Shown piece by piece: positions 1-8,327 of a DNA stretch of 64,000 nucleotides. Under the pieces are notes generated by a model. It was not told the DNA's origin. It saw nothing but the letters and a program-made list of their open reading frames with translations, and ran no database searches. The DNA is taken from positions 248,001 to 312,000 of the forward strand of contig NZ_CP012075.1 in NCBI RefSeq assembly GCF_001262015.1. The letters are read 5' to 3'. The first letter of the stretch is position 1. Every line of letters starts with the position of its first letter. A program made the translations under genes and the position numbers. The DNA is from Prevotella fusca JCM 17724. GTDB taxonomy: Bacteria > Bacteroidota > Bacteroidia > Bacteroidales > Bacteroidaceae.

Positions 1-188
1 TACAAACGTTGGGTAATATGGAGACAGGTTGTTTGTAGAAGATGGAAAGACATAGCATCTGTTTGCCTTTTCTGCATTTTATCTTGTAATCTATCTCCCC
101 TTGTAAGACCGTCTGATTTTGGATAATAATACCATACAGGTGAATAAGCCTTTATTCTGTTTCCAATCTACACATTTAACGGAAGGAC
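1..188 (+). repeat. Repeat family A, right-hand part (copy A1)
   Basis: The first 188 bases match the right part of the complete copy at 47573-48167, from a TACAAAC block through the pyrimidine-rich tract to the terminal CACATTTAACGGAAGGAC. The copy runs off the left edge of the window. The terminal segment corresponds to the right inverted repeat of the complete element, so position about 188 is its true end. Small open frames inside family A copies are not thought to be genes. Confidence 0.8.
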
Positions 189-945
189 CAATTGTTCCAG
201 CAAATGTTTTCAGTGTTTGTTATTTGTTGCGCAGGTAAAGTGATGAAAATGAGCAACAAACTTTCAATTTTCATCCGGTTTTCTTGTTGCATTCACAAAT
301 TTTATATATCTTTGCAGCTGTTTATCACTATAACGACTGTGTGTAGACAGAGAGACGAGTAAATGTATTCATATTCCATCATGTATTATATTATAAGTAT
401 GTGTTGGTAACAAGGAGACAACAGCGTTCTTTGGCTCTCTTGATATTTCATGTGGGAGAAAACCTGATGTTTTGTTCATACACAGATGCTACGGGCATAT
501 TATTATCCAGACATTATGCAAGTATGCGGTTCATTAGTGCATATTTAAACTGGCAAGGGAGACTTTGGAAACCTCTCGTTTGACTTATGTGTTCTTTTTG
601 TAAGTACACAAGGAGACAATTAGTTCACGACATACATCTATTATTAGAAGCTGTCTGACATTGTTGTATATTCAACGAAATGTGTGAGAGAATAATAGTA
701 TATTTAAAGAGTTATCTGTTCTGAAATGTAAGTAAGATGAAAGTTTTTTAGATGGTACAGAGGCTTTAAAGCTGTTTCTAAAAAAATGAATGGACATCTT
801 CCGGACATTTTATGGAGGTCATTATGCCACTGGGGGGATGAAGTGCTGAAACGAAGGAAAGTTAGTTCCTTCCATGAAGGAAGCAATATGACTACAAGCC
901 AAATATATTGGATGATTTAAAAAATTAAAAGTAACAAACAAAGAA
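189..945. other. Intergenic region without a convincing gene
   Basis: About 750 bases follow the repeat before the first gene. Short open frames here (longest about 60-77 codons) have no recognisable motif, overlap each other on both strands and lack a promoter in register. The only clear signal is a Bacteroidales-type promoter at 287-314. Its transcript could be a long leader for the lipoprotein gene at 946 or a small RNA. Confidence 0.5.
287..314 (+). promoter_or_regulatory. Bacteroidales-type promoter
   Basis: TTG at 287-289 is followed after 17 bases by TATCTTTG (307-314), matching the TAnnTTTG -7 box of Bacteroidales. No good coding region begins nearby; the next real gene starts 630 bases downstream. 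Confidence 0.45.
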
Positions 946-2526
946 ATGAGAAAACAACATTTATGTATTTTGTCTGCTATGGCTTTGTTGTCATTGGGAA
1001 GTTGTTCCAATGACAATACAGTGCTGGATAGCAATGAGCAAGCAAACGGAACCACTACAGGTTTGATGGAGTTTGCAGTAGAGGAAACTCAGGGGCAAAC
1101 CCGTACAATGGGTATTTATGACGGAAGTCGTATTAAATTCTATTGGACAGAAGGTGATAAGCTGTGGATTAATACAGACGGTACGACTCTGGTTCAAAGT
1201 GCAAAGGATGAGATTAATTCAGCGATGACAGCTCTTAAGGATACCAAAACACCGGATGCCAAGTTCTATTTTTCAGGTTTATATACAGCTGAAAGCTATC
1301 CTGTACGTTATACAGGTAATGGTAATGCGCATGGTGACAAGGTTACAATTAAGTCTGAACAAAGTCAGACAGAGCCTAATAATGCCAGACATCTTGGTAC
1401 GGATGGTGACTGTGGTACGGCTACTGCTGTTAGAGAGAATGGAAAGTATAAGTTTACGCTCTCACACAAGGCGGCTTACATGACATTTACTCCTTATTAC
1501 AGCTATGGTTTTGCTGATGATGTAAAGGTTACCAAAATCAAGATTACAGCAGATGAGGCACTTGCAGGAGAGTTCGGTTTCAATGACAATGGCATTGATG
1601 TTTCAAAACGTCCTGCGGCAGATGCTTCAAACTGCAGTATTACATTGAACCTCGGAAATTTTGCTATTCCTACTCAGGCAGAGATTTCCAAGAATGCTGC
1701 AATTCTGGTTCTTGCACCTGGTACATATCATAATTTCAAAGTAGAATATTTCCTTAATGACAGTAAGACAAATGTGTATGGCTCTGTAGTAAAGAACTAT
1801 GGTACTTTGACATTTACTTCTGGGAAGAACAGGAGGGTTTCTGCAAACCTCGCTGTAACTCATTATGGACAGGATATCTTCTATATGTGGGATGCAACAG
1901 TAGGTCAGCATGCTTGGAAAGGACATGAAGGTAATCAGCCTTCTTTGAATGGTGATAAGAATGCTGCTTATCCAAAGGCAGGTGACCCACGATACTATAA
2001 TGGAGTTAATCACCCAGCTTCTGCTTCACGTTCAGCAAAGGATTGTCCTAATGCCAATGAGTTGCACTGGTATACAAAGTATGGTAACCCTCATTGGGAC
2101 GCTTCTATTTGGTGTTTCATGAAGCATTTGTATCAAGGTGGTATGTGGCTGAAGAAACTTGATGTCATTGCAAGAGAAACTGGAAAGAGTCTAGAGACAA
2201 TAAAGAAGGAGGGACCTAATGGGATAGACTTTACGAAATCTTCTTCTGATCTAAAGATATATGATAAGTATAAGACTACAAATGAAAATATTACTGTAGG
2301 TAAACCAAGCAATCTGTCTGACTATTTATTCTTCCCTGCAATAGGTGATTATATTATTGACGGTGATGAAGGAAAGTTGGTTAATGTTGGCACGAGAGGA
2401 TATTATTGGTCAAGTACGCCTCGTCCTGATGGAAATCTTAATTCTTATAATTTCTGTGTAGAAAGGAGCAAAGTTCATACAGGATATGGTGGTAAGATGA
2501 ATTCCCATTGCCTGTGGCCGAAATAA
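946..2526 (+). CDS. Fimbrillin-like surface lipoprotein with FISUMP-like C terminus
   Basis: The 526-residue product begins with a lipoprotein signal peptide (lipobox LGSC, modified Cys about residue 20) and is expected in the outer membrane. Residues about 35-310 have the layout of Bacteroidales fimbrillin-family lipoproteins: an ETQGQTRT segment just after the lipobox, a FYWTEGDKLWI segment, and alternating beta-rich stretches. The last 150 residues, with CPNANEL, WDASIW and GYYWSSTP, resemble the C-terminal FISUMP/DUF1566-type domain found on many Bacteroidetes surface proteins. It stands alone: the neighbours are a repeat upstream and a convergent regulatory pair downstream. A pilus-tip or adhesin role is inferred from family resemblance only; the fold could equally serve glycan binding. 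Confidence 0.7.
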   Translation: MRKQHLCILSAMALLSLGSCSNDNTVLDSNEQANGTTTGLMEFAVEETQGQTRTMGIYDGSRIKFYWTEGDKLWINTDGTTLVQSAKDEINSAMTALKDTKTPDAKFYFSGLYTAESYPVRYTGNGNAHGDKVTIKSEQSQTEPNNARHLGTDGDCGTATAVRENGKYKFTLSHKAAYMTFTPYYSYGFADDVKVTKIKITADEALAGEFGFNDNGIDVSKRPAADASNCSITLNLGNFAIPTQAEISKNAAILVLAPGTYHNFKVEYFLNDSKTNVYGSVVKNYGTLTFTSGKNRRVSANLAVTHYGQDIFYMWDATVGQHAWKGHEGNQPSLNGDKNAAYPKAGDPRYYNGVNHPASASRSAKDCPNANELHWYTKYGNPHWDASIWCFMKHLYQGGMWLKKLDVIARETGKSLETIKKEGPNGIDFTKSSSDLKIYDKYKTTNENITVGKPSNLSDYLFFPAIGDYIIDGDEGKLVNVGTRGYYWSSTPRPDGNLNSYNFCVERSKVHTGYGGKMNSHCLWPK

Positions 2527-2945
2527 TATGTTGTGATACATCCTTCTGATTTTATAGCTTATGATGGGATATTTTACAGATGCCATTGTCATAGCTTTGA
2601 ATTAAAATAACTTAATAGGATTGTAAGAAGCGTATAAAGAGTCCTTTTTAAGAGTTACAATAAGTAACTAAGCATATATGAAACAGTCAAATTGAAGCAT
2701 ACTTTGCTAAGATATGACTGTTTTTTGTATTAGAGTAGAGACCAGTAGTTGGTGATAATGATTTTAAGATACAGGAAAGGGCACTAACTTCTGCGTTGTT
2801 CTTGGGTAGAACATGTTTAGAAGCTGGTGCCCTTGGTGTATTATGCTTGGGTATGGATTGTATCTTTGTAGGGTAGGTTAAAAATACAAAGAACTGACTG
2901 CATTCATGGACTGAACCTTTCCGCATGAACTTCTTTAGAAGCTGC
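2527..2945. other. Convergent intergenic region with weak terminator
   Basis: This gap lies between two convergent genes. An imperfect hairpin with arms AAACAGTCA (2681-2689) and TGACTGTT (from 2715), followed by a T-run, could end the lipoprotein transcript. I see no gene in the remainder; short frames on both strands show no recognisable motif. Confidence 0.35.
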
Positions 2946-3656
2946 CTACAGTGTATGCCCGTCAAGATAGTTCTGAAGCGATGTCTTGTAACTGTCAGAG
3001 ATTGGCAGGAAAGCATCGCCGATGACAATACGGAAACGGTCAATTCCGTCAATCTTCTTCATGTGAACAATATAGGAACGGTGAATGCGCATGAATTCTG
3101 GTTTGGGAAGTGATTCCTCAATCTTCTTCATGTTCATCAGACTCATGACAGGCTTGCGGTCATCAGTAAGATAGATCTTGACATAATCTTTCAGTCCTTC
3201 GATATAGAGAATATCATCAAACATGATTTTCACCAGCTTGTACTCGCTCTTGACAAATATAAATCGGTCGGCAGAGGTATTTTCAGTTTGTCGTACACTC
3301 TGGAACCATTCTAATGCCCTGTTGGCACCAGCCAGGAAGTCATCATAGCTGATAGGCTTCATGAGGTAGTCGATGGCATTTGCCTTGTAGCCGTCGACGG
3401 CATACTGGCTGAATGCAGTAGTAAAAATAATCTTTGTTTCCTTAGGTAGAATCTTTGCAAACTCGAGCCCGCTGAGTTCTGGCATCTGAATATCCAGGAA
3501 TATGAGGTCAACCCTATTTTCACGGATGGCTCTAACGCCTTCTACTGCGCTGTTGAATACGCCAATCAGGTTCAAGAAAAGCGTTTTTTTAGCATAACTT
3601 GCAAGCAAGTCAGCTGCTAAAGGCTCATCGTCAATGATTATACAGTTTAGTGTCAT
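2946..3656 (-). CDS. LytTR-family response regulator
   Basis: The 236-residue protein has an N-terminal receiver domain (acidic pair D9-D10, phospho-acceptor D55 in FLDIQMP, conserved K in MKPIS) and a C-terminal LytTR DNA-binding domain (about residues 130-232, with FIFVKSEYKLVKI, YIEGLKDYVKI and FMRIHRSYIVH). LytTR regulators bind promoter DNA after phosphorylation by a partner kinase. That partner is the gene immediately upstream, whose last 26 bases overlap this start, so the two are translationally coupled. Targets are unknown. Length and domain order are normal for the family. Confidence 0.93.
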   Translation of the reverse strand: MTLNCIIIDDEPLAADLLASYAKKTLFLNLIGVFNSAVEGVRAIRENRVDLIFLDIQMPELSGLEFAKILPKETKIIFTTAFSQYAVDGYKANAIDYLMKPISYDDFLAGANRALEWFQSVRQTENTSADRFIFVKSEYKLVKIMFDDILYIEGLKDYVKIYLTDDRKPVMSLMNMKKIEESLPKPEFMRIHRSYIVHMKKIDGIDRFRIVIGDAFLPISDSYKTSLQNYLDGHTL

Positions 3657-4704
3657 AGATGATTATTTTTGATGAGTATATATTCTTGTTTTTGTCAAAT
3701 CCTTTCTCCCATTTATACTTGCCGGGATAAGCAATTTCAAGTCGGCGTTCAACTTGTTTAAGTCCGATTCCGTGTCCGTTTCTTTCAGATTCCCTTTTGG
3801 GGTAGTTGCTGTTCTGAATGGAGAAAACGATATTGTCATTGTCAGCATCCAACTTTATGTGAATAAAGTTCTTGTGCTCCGGGCTTATGCCGTGTTTGAA
3901 GGCGTTTTCAAGAAGTGAAATGAATATCATCGGCGCAACATGGATCTGACAGTTTGATGGGATGTTGCATTCACGTGTAATCTCAACGTTGTCAGGTATG
4001 CGAATCATCATCAGGTCCACATAGTTCTGTAGGAATTCAACTTCCTCCTCCAAGCTCACATACGGCTGCTGATTATCATATAGAATATGGCGCAGCATCT
4101 TGGAAAGGTCTATGATAGCCTTCTGTGCTTTTTCCGTGTCAAAAACCGTGAGCGCATAGATGTTGTTCATTGTGTTGAGCAGGAAGTGCGGATTCACTTG
4201 CTGGCGAAGGTTCACTAATTCGGCTTTTGCCATGGCTGTCTCTGCCTTACGCCTCTCTTTTTCAGCTTTTGACCAACGTTGTGCCATCAGGACAGAAGTT
4301 GCTACACCTGCACAGATAGCAAGGGTGAATATGCCCCGAATGATGAAAAAGAATTGTGGGTTGAACTCCTTGCTCTCAACCAGTATTTGATAAGGCAATG
4401 TGATGATATGTTGCTCGTTTCCAGCATGGTAGAGCCATTCGTATTGTCCGATGGTGAGAAATACGACGAGTAATGTGTTGAGTGCCCAGAATTCTTTTTT
4501 CCGTCCTTTCAGCAAGGCAGGTGCAAGGATGAAGTAATTAATGTACGCAACAATCATCATGGAAAGGGGAACAATATACTGCGAGAGGTTGTTCTGCCAT
4601 GACATGGTTCCGTGGAAGACATACATAATGGGAATGAGGAGAAGTGGAAACCAAATGATAATCTGGCTCCAAATAGTCTTGGATGTATAAATTTGTTTCC
4701 TCAT
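3631..4704 (-). CDS. LytS/YehU-type sensor histidine kinase
   Basis: The 357-residue protein has four predicted membrane helices in its first 150 residues, a short coiled linker rich in K/E/A, and a His_kinase (PF06580-type) catalytic part. The phospho-accepting histidine lies in VNPHFLLNTMNNIYAL and an ATP-binding N-box-like segment in LLENAFKHGI. There is no large periplasmic domain, so it probably senses a membrane or cytoplasmic signal. It overlaps the downstream LytTR regulator by 26 bases, the usual arrangement for this kinase type in Bacteroidetes. A TACCTTTG box at 4746-4753 on the minus strand gives a leader of about 35 bases. Confidence 0.92.
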   Translation of the reverse strand: MRKQIYTSKTIWSQIIIWFPLLLIPIMYVFHGTMSWQNNLSQYIVPLSMMIVAYINYFILAPALLKGRKKEFWALNTLLVVFLTIGQYEWLYHAGNEQHIITLPYQILVESKEFNPQFFFIIRGIFTLAICAGVATSVLMAQRWSKAEKERRKAETAMAKAELVNLRQQVNPHFLLNTMNNIYALTVFDTEKAQKAIIDLSKMLRHILYDNQQPYVSLEEEVEFLQNYVDLMMIRIPDNVEITRECNIPSNCQIHVAPMIFISLLENAFKHGISPEHKNFIHIKLDADNDNIVFSIQNSNYPKRESERNGHGIGLKQVERRLEIAYPGKYKWEKGFDKNKNIYSSKIIIYDTKLYNH

Positions 4705-4745
4705 TTATTACTTTTATGTTTGTTTGTATAATACAATTCTGCAAA

Positions 4746-4753
4746 CAAAGGTA
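4746..4753 (-). promoter_or_regulatory. -7 box upstream of the LytS-type kinase
   Basis: TACCTTTG on the minus strand fits the TAnnTTTG consensus and lies 42 bases upstream of the kinase start. The -33 element is not clear. Confidence 0.4.
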
Positions 4754-4875
4754 ATAAAACTTTCTGTAAAATAAAATGTATTCTCAATTTATGTGAGTTT
4801 TTTTTACATCTCCCCATCTCAATACATATACAAAAACGATGTAATTAACTTATTTTTATATTATAAGGACGGGTA

Positions 4876-6471
4876 GTAACTATTCAGCGATAACCAATAT
4901 ATACAGTGCATATCAATTTATCAAACCTTAAATAAGGCTTGAATCGCATTATATGGAGTTTTGTGGTGCTTCTTAGCTGTTTCTACAATCGAATGAAGTT
5001 CAAGAAAAGCGTCTGCTCCGAAGTCGGACCGAAATGTACATGAGTTCTTCAGTTTGATTTTCAGCTTGCGTATTCCCCGTTCGCTTCCATTATTGTCAGA
5101 GGGTATCATCGGATTTTCAAGGAAACTGAAAATGTAGTCTCTGCATTTGACCAGGCCTTTTCTGAACGTAATGAACTTTTTACCAAGCCCCTCTATATTC
5201 TGTTTGAGTAGATTGTCTAAACGCCGGGTCCATGACACCTTGTCTATGACGTCGTTCGGATTGGCGTTCCGCTCGTGAATGGCTTCACGGAACAGACTGG
5301 TTACTTTCCCGGACCACTCCTGCTCGGTGTTCAACTCTGAAAGATATTGCAGTTCGCGAAGCAAGTGGGCAAGACATACCTGATGATTGAGGAAATGGAG
5401 TGCAAAGTATGCGCTATGGCGGTCAGTAACGGCAGTCATTCGTTCCAAGCTGTCGCCAAACCTGTCTGCCAATACCTTCGATCCTCTTCCATCAGCACGG
5501 AAAAGCAGTGTGTAATAAACTGTCTGTGCTATCCAGGCCCAATCGGGTCTTTTGTTACAGTACAAGCCACTCTCATCGAAACCAAATACTGCTGATGACT
5601 TGATATGTTCTTTGATCTTATCAATCACGGGGTGCGCATTTCTCCTTGCCTCATTCACCCGGTTCACCAGCGAGCCTTCACTTGGAGTGAGACCGAATAC
5701 CTCACGCAAAAGACTTGCTATACGACCGTATGGAAGAAATTGCACGACACTCAGATAAACCACCAGAGCCTTTACGCTTGAATCATATACCACGTTGTCT
5801 GACCGCCGTCCCGGTGCCGTCCGAATACGTTCGCCACAGTTCTTGCATACCATCATACAGTGTCGGATTTCCTTGATTACGGGCTTGAACTCTGGAATGG
5901 AAATAACCTGAGTCACATAATCAAGTACACGCTCTGCGTCTGACAAAGATTCTCCGCAACGAGTACAATAGTCAGGTACCTCGTCGATTGTCTCGTCAGG
6001 TACGGAAGAGCAAGACAACTTATGCCCATCATGTCCCTTTTGTCCTCCCGGCTTCTTGCCACTTGGCTTACGGAGACTTCCTGTTCTTCTGACAACCTCA
6101 TCCTTCATACGCTCCTTACTTGGCGGAGTGCTGCTGTTATTAGAGTTCTTGTCAGGGTTTTCATACTTGGCCAAGCGTTCCCGTAAGTTTGTAAGTTCCG
6201 TATCTTTCTTGCGGATTTGGAGGTTCAGAGCATTTATGTTATGGTTCAATTTGACATTCTCGGCATACTGCCGGTTGACAGTTTCACGCAACAACCGCAT
6301 CTCTTCCGTCATGTCTTGTAACACTTTTGATATGTCCGTAACTTGCTCTTTCATAGGTATAAAGGTACAAAGTAAATCTGAAATACGCAAGAAAAACGAG
6401 CATCTTTATAGCCTTGATACGAAGATTTTAGAGGAGAGAATACAGACTTGTCAATACCGCTGAATAGTTAC
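4876..6471 (-). mobile_element. IS66-family insertion sequence (tnpC only, ISBst12-like)
   Basis: The 1596-bp element has 14-bp terminal inverted repeats GTAACTATTCAGCG, beginning with the GTAA typical of IS66, and is flanked by an exact 8-bp direct repeat GACGGGTA (4868-4875 and 6472-6479). The 8-bp duplication and single transposase gene without tnpA/tnpB match the ISBst12 subgroup. The duplication and frame are intact, so insertion looks recent. A 163-bp element at 60148-60310 has the same ends. Confidence 0.93.
4921..6354 (-). CDS. tnpC: IS66-family transposase
   Basis: The product (477 residues from the second Met; 489 from the first possible start at 6390) begins with a leucine-zipper-like coiled coil (residues about 1-80), then the NSSTPPSKER linker, a basic KKPGGQKGHDGH segment and a cysteine-rich zinc-finger-like block (CTRCGES, CKNCGERI). 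The catalytic core follows, with GFDESGLY, an AYFAL...CLAHLLREL segment and NNGSERGIRKLKIK at the C-terminal acidic residue. All are IS66 TnpC hallmarks. The frame is uninterrupted, so the enzyme is probably active. The start at 6354 (MKEQVTDI) is preferred because it begins the coiled coil cleanly. Confidence 0.92.
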   Translation of the reverse strand: MKEQVTDISKVLQDMTEEMRLLRETVNRQYAENVKLNHNINALNLQIRKKDTELTNLRERLAKYENPDKNSNNSSTPPSKERMKDEVVRRTGSLRKPSGKKPGGQKGHDGHKLSCSSVPDETIDEVPDYCTRCGESLSDAERVLDYVTQVISIPEFKPVIKEIRHCMMVCKNCGERIRTAPGRRSDNVVYDSSVKALVVYLSVVQFLPYGRIASLLREVFGLTPSEGSLVNRVNEARRNAHPVIDKIKEHIKSSAVFGFDESGLYCNKRPDWAWIAQTVYYTLLFRADGRGSKVLADRFGDSLERMTAVTDRHSAYFALHFLNHQVCLAHLLRELQYLSELNTEQEWSGKVTSLFREAIHERNANPNDVIDKVSWTRRLDNLLKQNIEGLGKKFITFRKGLVKCRDYIFSFLENPMIPSDNNGSERGIRKLKIKLKNSCTFRSDFGADAFLELHSIVETAKKHHKTPYNAIQALFKV

Positions 6472-6482
6472 GACGGGTAAAT

Positions 6483-6518
6483 ACAAAGAGAGCGTATCAT
6501 TTGATACGCTCTCTTTGT
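6483..6518. terminator. Perfect 17-bp hairpin, probable bidirectional terminator
   Basis: Arms ACAAAGAGAGCGTATCA (6483-6499) and its exact complement (6502-6518) enclose a two-base loop. No long T-run follows, but the stem is very stable. The IS66 element inserted just beside it. Confidence 0.55.
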
Positions 6519-6643
6519 TATGTATAGTTGTTTGTTATTTTGATAGTTGTTTTTGTCGATGTAACTATCCGGACAGGTGTTGAAAACCTTATGATGAGAA
6601 GTTTTTTTATGTTTGCTGTCAGCTATTTGTGTCTTTATTGCTT

Positions 6644-6850
6644 ATAGTGCAGCCCGCTAAAGATTTCCTTTATAGGTTAGTCAATTGGTGTATTACTATA
6701 ATTATAATGACAATAACGAAGCTATCTTTTCTTTTTCTGCAGATGCGTTGTTACCCATCACACGTGGTGTTATTGATAAACACCAATGGTGTTAAGTACT
6801 AAATAGCTTGCAATATTTTCCCAGGATGCAAGCTGTTATCTATTAATAGA
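6644..6850 (+). repeat. Repeat family B, copy B1
   Basis: This shares with copies at 9783-10005, 36478-36718 and 63029-63259 a TAGTGC start, a central CCCATCACA-GTGGTGTTATTG segment, the palindrome AACACCAATGGTGTT and a CTTGCAATAT block. Its right end has diverged. Confidence 0.7.
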
Positions 6851-7030
6851 GATTCCGTTAGAGCATGGGAGCGTATGTAACTTTAGCTTATAGGACAGCA
6901 ATAATTGTGCTTTTATGTGTCCTTAATAGCTTTCTCTTTCAGTAGAATAGTCTGTTATGCCGTTTCATGAAGAAAGTAACAGGTCGACTGAAAGGCAAGA
7001 GGCGTCAAAGGATTTTGTAAGAAACCTACT

Positions 7031-7633
7031 TTAGGTAAAGCGGTTCAAACGGGCAATATATTTCCCTAAAATGTCAAATTCGAGGTTCACTACCGACCCA
7101 ATGGTGATGTCGGCAAAGTTTGTGTGCTCCCTTGTGTAAGGAATGATTGCTACCTTAAAGCTGTTGTCTGTCGGTTCACAAACGGTAAGGGATACGCCGT
7201 TGACCGTGACTGAGCCCTTGTCTACAGTGAAGTATCCGCGCTGTGCCATCTCACGGCTGTGTGGGTATTCAAAGGTGAAATAGGTACTTCCGTCTGCATC
7301 TTCCATATTGATACACTTTGCAGTCTGGTCAACATGACCTTGGACGATGTGCCCGTCGAGTCTTCCGTTCATAATCATTGACCGTTCTATATTAACATGA
7401 TCCCCCACTTTGAGCAATCCTAAATTTGAACGTTCAAGGGTTTCTTTCATGGCAGTCACCGTGTAGCTGTCGTCTTTGAGCCGGACAACAGTAAGGCATA
7501 CGCCATTGTGCGCAATACTTTGGTCGATTTTCAATTCGCTGGTAAACGAACAATGAAAGGTGAAGTGGATATTTTCCTGTTCATGCTCAATCCCTGTAAG
7601 GGTTGCCATTTCTTCTACGATTCCTGAGAACAT
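7031..7633 (-). CDS. ribE: Riboflavin synthase, alpha chain
   Basis: The enzyme dismutates two 6,7-dimethyl-8-ribityllumazine molecules to riboflavin and 5-amino-6-ribitylamino-uracil in the cytoplasm. The 200-residue protein shows the family's two tandem lumazine-binding barrels: repeat one starts MFSGIVEE and contains NGVCLTV; repeat two starts near MNGRLDGHIVQGHVD and contains NGVSLTV. Length matches the family. No other rib gene is adjacent. The upstream gene region holds an independent, terminated ncRNA, so ribE appears to have its own short leader; I found no FMN riboswitch in the 160 bases ahead of it. Confidence 0.95.
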   Translation of the reverse strand: MFSGIVEEMATLTGIEHEQENIHFTFHCSFTSELKIDQSIAHNGVCLTVVRLKDDSYTVTAMKETLERSNLGLLKVGDHVNIERSMIMNGRLDGHIVQGHVDQTAKCINMEDADGSTYFTFEYPHSREMAQRGYFTVDKGSVTVNGVSLTVCEPTDNSFKVAIIPYTREHTNFADITIGSVVNLEFDILGKYIARLNRFT

Positions 7634-7800
7634 TGCTATATATTTCTTTCTTTTATATCCTCTTAAAGGAAGCCTGTTGGTTGTTCCATAGGGTTTGCGG
7701 ATTTTCTTTTGTATGATTCCGCAGGCTTACTTGTAAGAGGAATGGTTCTACTTATTATTAAAACTGTGATGTTCAGGTGTGACTTTTAGAACCTGTTTTA

Positions 7801-7837
7801 AATAAAAAGGGTGGGGAATCTCATTGGAAACCCCACC
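7801..7837 (-). terminator. Intrinsic terminator of the ncRNA
   Basis: On the minus strand GGTGGGG (7837-7831), a 14-base loop and CCCCACC (7816-7810) are followed by CTTTTTATTT. The stem is GC-only over most of its length. Confidence 0.85.
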
Positions 7838-8072
7838 TCAATCCCCCTCTTTCAGGAGTGGGATATGGAAAAGTCGTACCGATGATGTGATGAAAAGTCC
7901 GAGTATCAATGATAAGAGAGCTCCTCGTCTTTGTAATCCACTGACCTTGCGGCTTAGTCGCTGAAATGCGATTTATGTGGCCCGCCATTAACAAAAGAAG
8001 TCATCTCGGGTTTTCTAATTTATTTGATGACTATCCCGATCGAATCGATACGACTAAATCTGTATCCTTTCT
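7801..8072 (-). ncRNA. Unassigned structured ncRNA with own promoter and terminator (6S RNA a candidate)
   Basis: On the minus strand an excellent promoter (TTTG-N20-TAACTTTG, 8078-8109) precedes about 270 non-coding bases that end in a strong intrinsic terminator (7801-7837). The RNA folds into a closed body of about 205 nt. GGATA (8067-8063) pairs with TATCC (7865-7861), and GTCGTATCGAT pairs with ATCGGTACGAC over 11 positions with one G-U. Inside are a GUCAUC/GAUGAC hairpin and a CCAC/GUGG arm with a nested UCGC/GCGA hairpin. No frame of useful length exists. Size, single closing stem and independent transcription would suit a 6S-type regulator, but the branched interior is not a clear match, and I do not assign a family. 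Confidence 0.65.
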
Positions 8073-8077
8073 GTTTG

Positions 8078-8109
8078 CAAAGTTAGTATAAAGATTCTTA
8101 TCTTCCAAA
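8078..8109 (-). promoter_or_regulatory. Promoter of the ncRNA between lpdA and ribE
   Basis: TTTG (complement of 8106-8109), a 20-base spacer and TAACTTTG (complement of 8078-8085) match the Bacteroidales consensus exactly. Transcription should begin near 8072. Confidence 0.8.
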
Positions 8110-8201
8110 CATTTTATACTTAAAAGTGTTTACTTCTGCAGGCAAATCTTTTAGTTCTTTATTCGGAAGGGTTTGAACTTGCAGTGTCTCTTTTTCAGTT
8201 T

Positions 8202-8249
8202 AAGGCAGGTTCTGAAACTTATCTTTTATGGAGTTTTCAAACCTGCCTT
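8202..8249 (-). terminator. Terminator downstream of lpdA
   Basis: Ten-base complementary arms AAGGCAGGTT (8202-8211) and AACCTGCCTT (8240-8249) are extended by further pairing of TGAAAC with GTTTTCA. The hairpin lies 78 bases past the lpdA stop and separates it from the ncRNA promoter. Confidence 0.65.
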
Positions 8250-8327
8250 GGATGTCTATCCAGCCAGATGGTAATGTCATGTATGGGTGACCGCATCTTC
8301 CAAGACGATTAGATGAGGTCAGTCTCT

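Larger units (their letters stand above)
6472..7030. other. Intergenic region: hairpin and repeat family B
   Basis: This 559-base gap has no gene. It holds the second target duplication of the IS66 element, a perfect 17-bp hairpin (6483-6518) and a copy of repeat family B (about 6644-6850). Nothing recognisable remains between 6851 and the ribE stop codon. Confidence 0.7.

Noticed and set aside
401..583. 60-codon frame downstream of the promoter at 287-314
   Set aside because: No signal peptide, motif or conserved pattern; initiation codon choice arbitrary.
7634..7800. Possible FMN riboswitch ahead of ribE
   Set aside because: The short stretch shows only a small hairpin and none of the conserved FMN-aptamer blocks; the longer structured region upstream ends in its own terminator.
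7801..8072. RNase P RNA or tmRNA as identity of the ncRNA
   Set aside because: The GAGGAAAGUCC core of RNase P is absent on the transcribed strand, and there is no tRNA-like end or tag frame for tmRNA.
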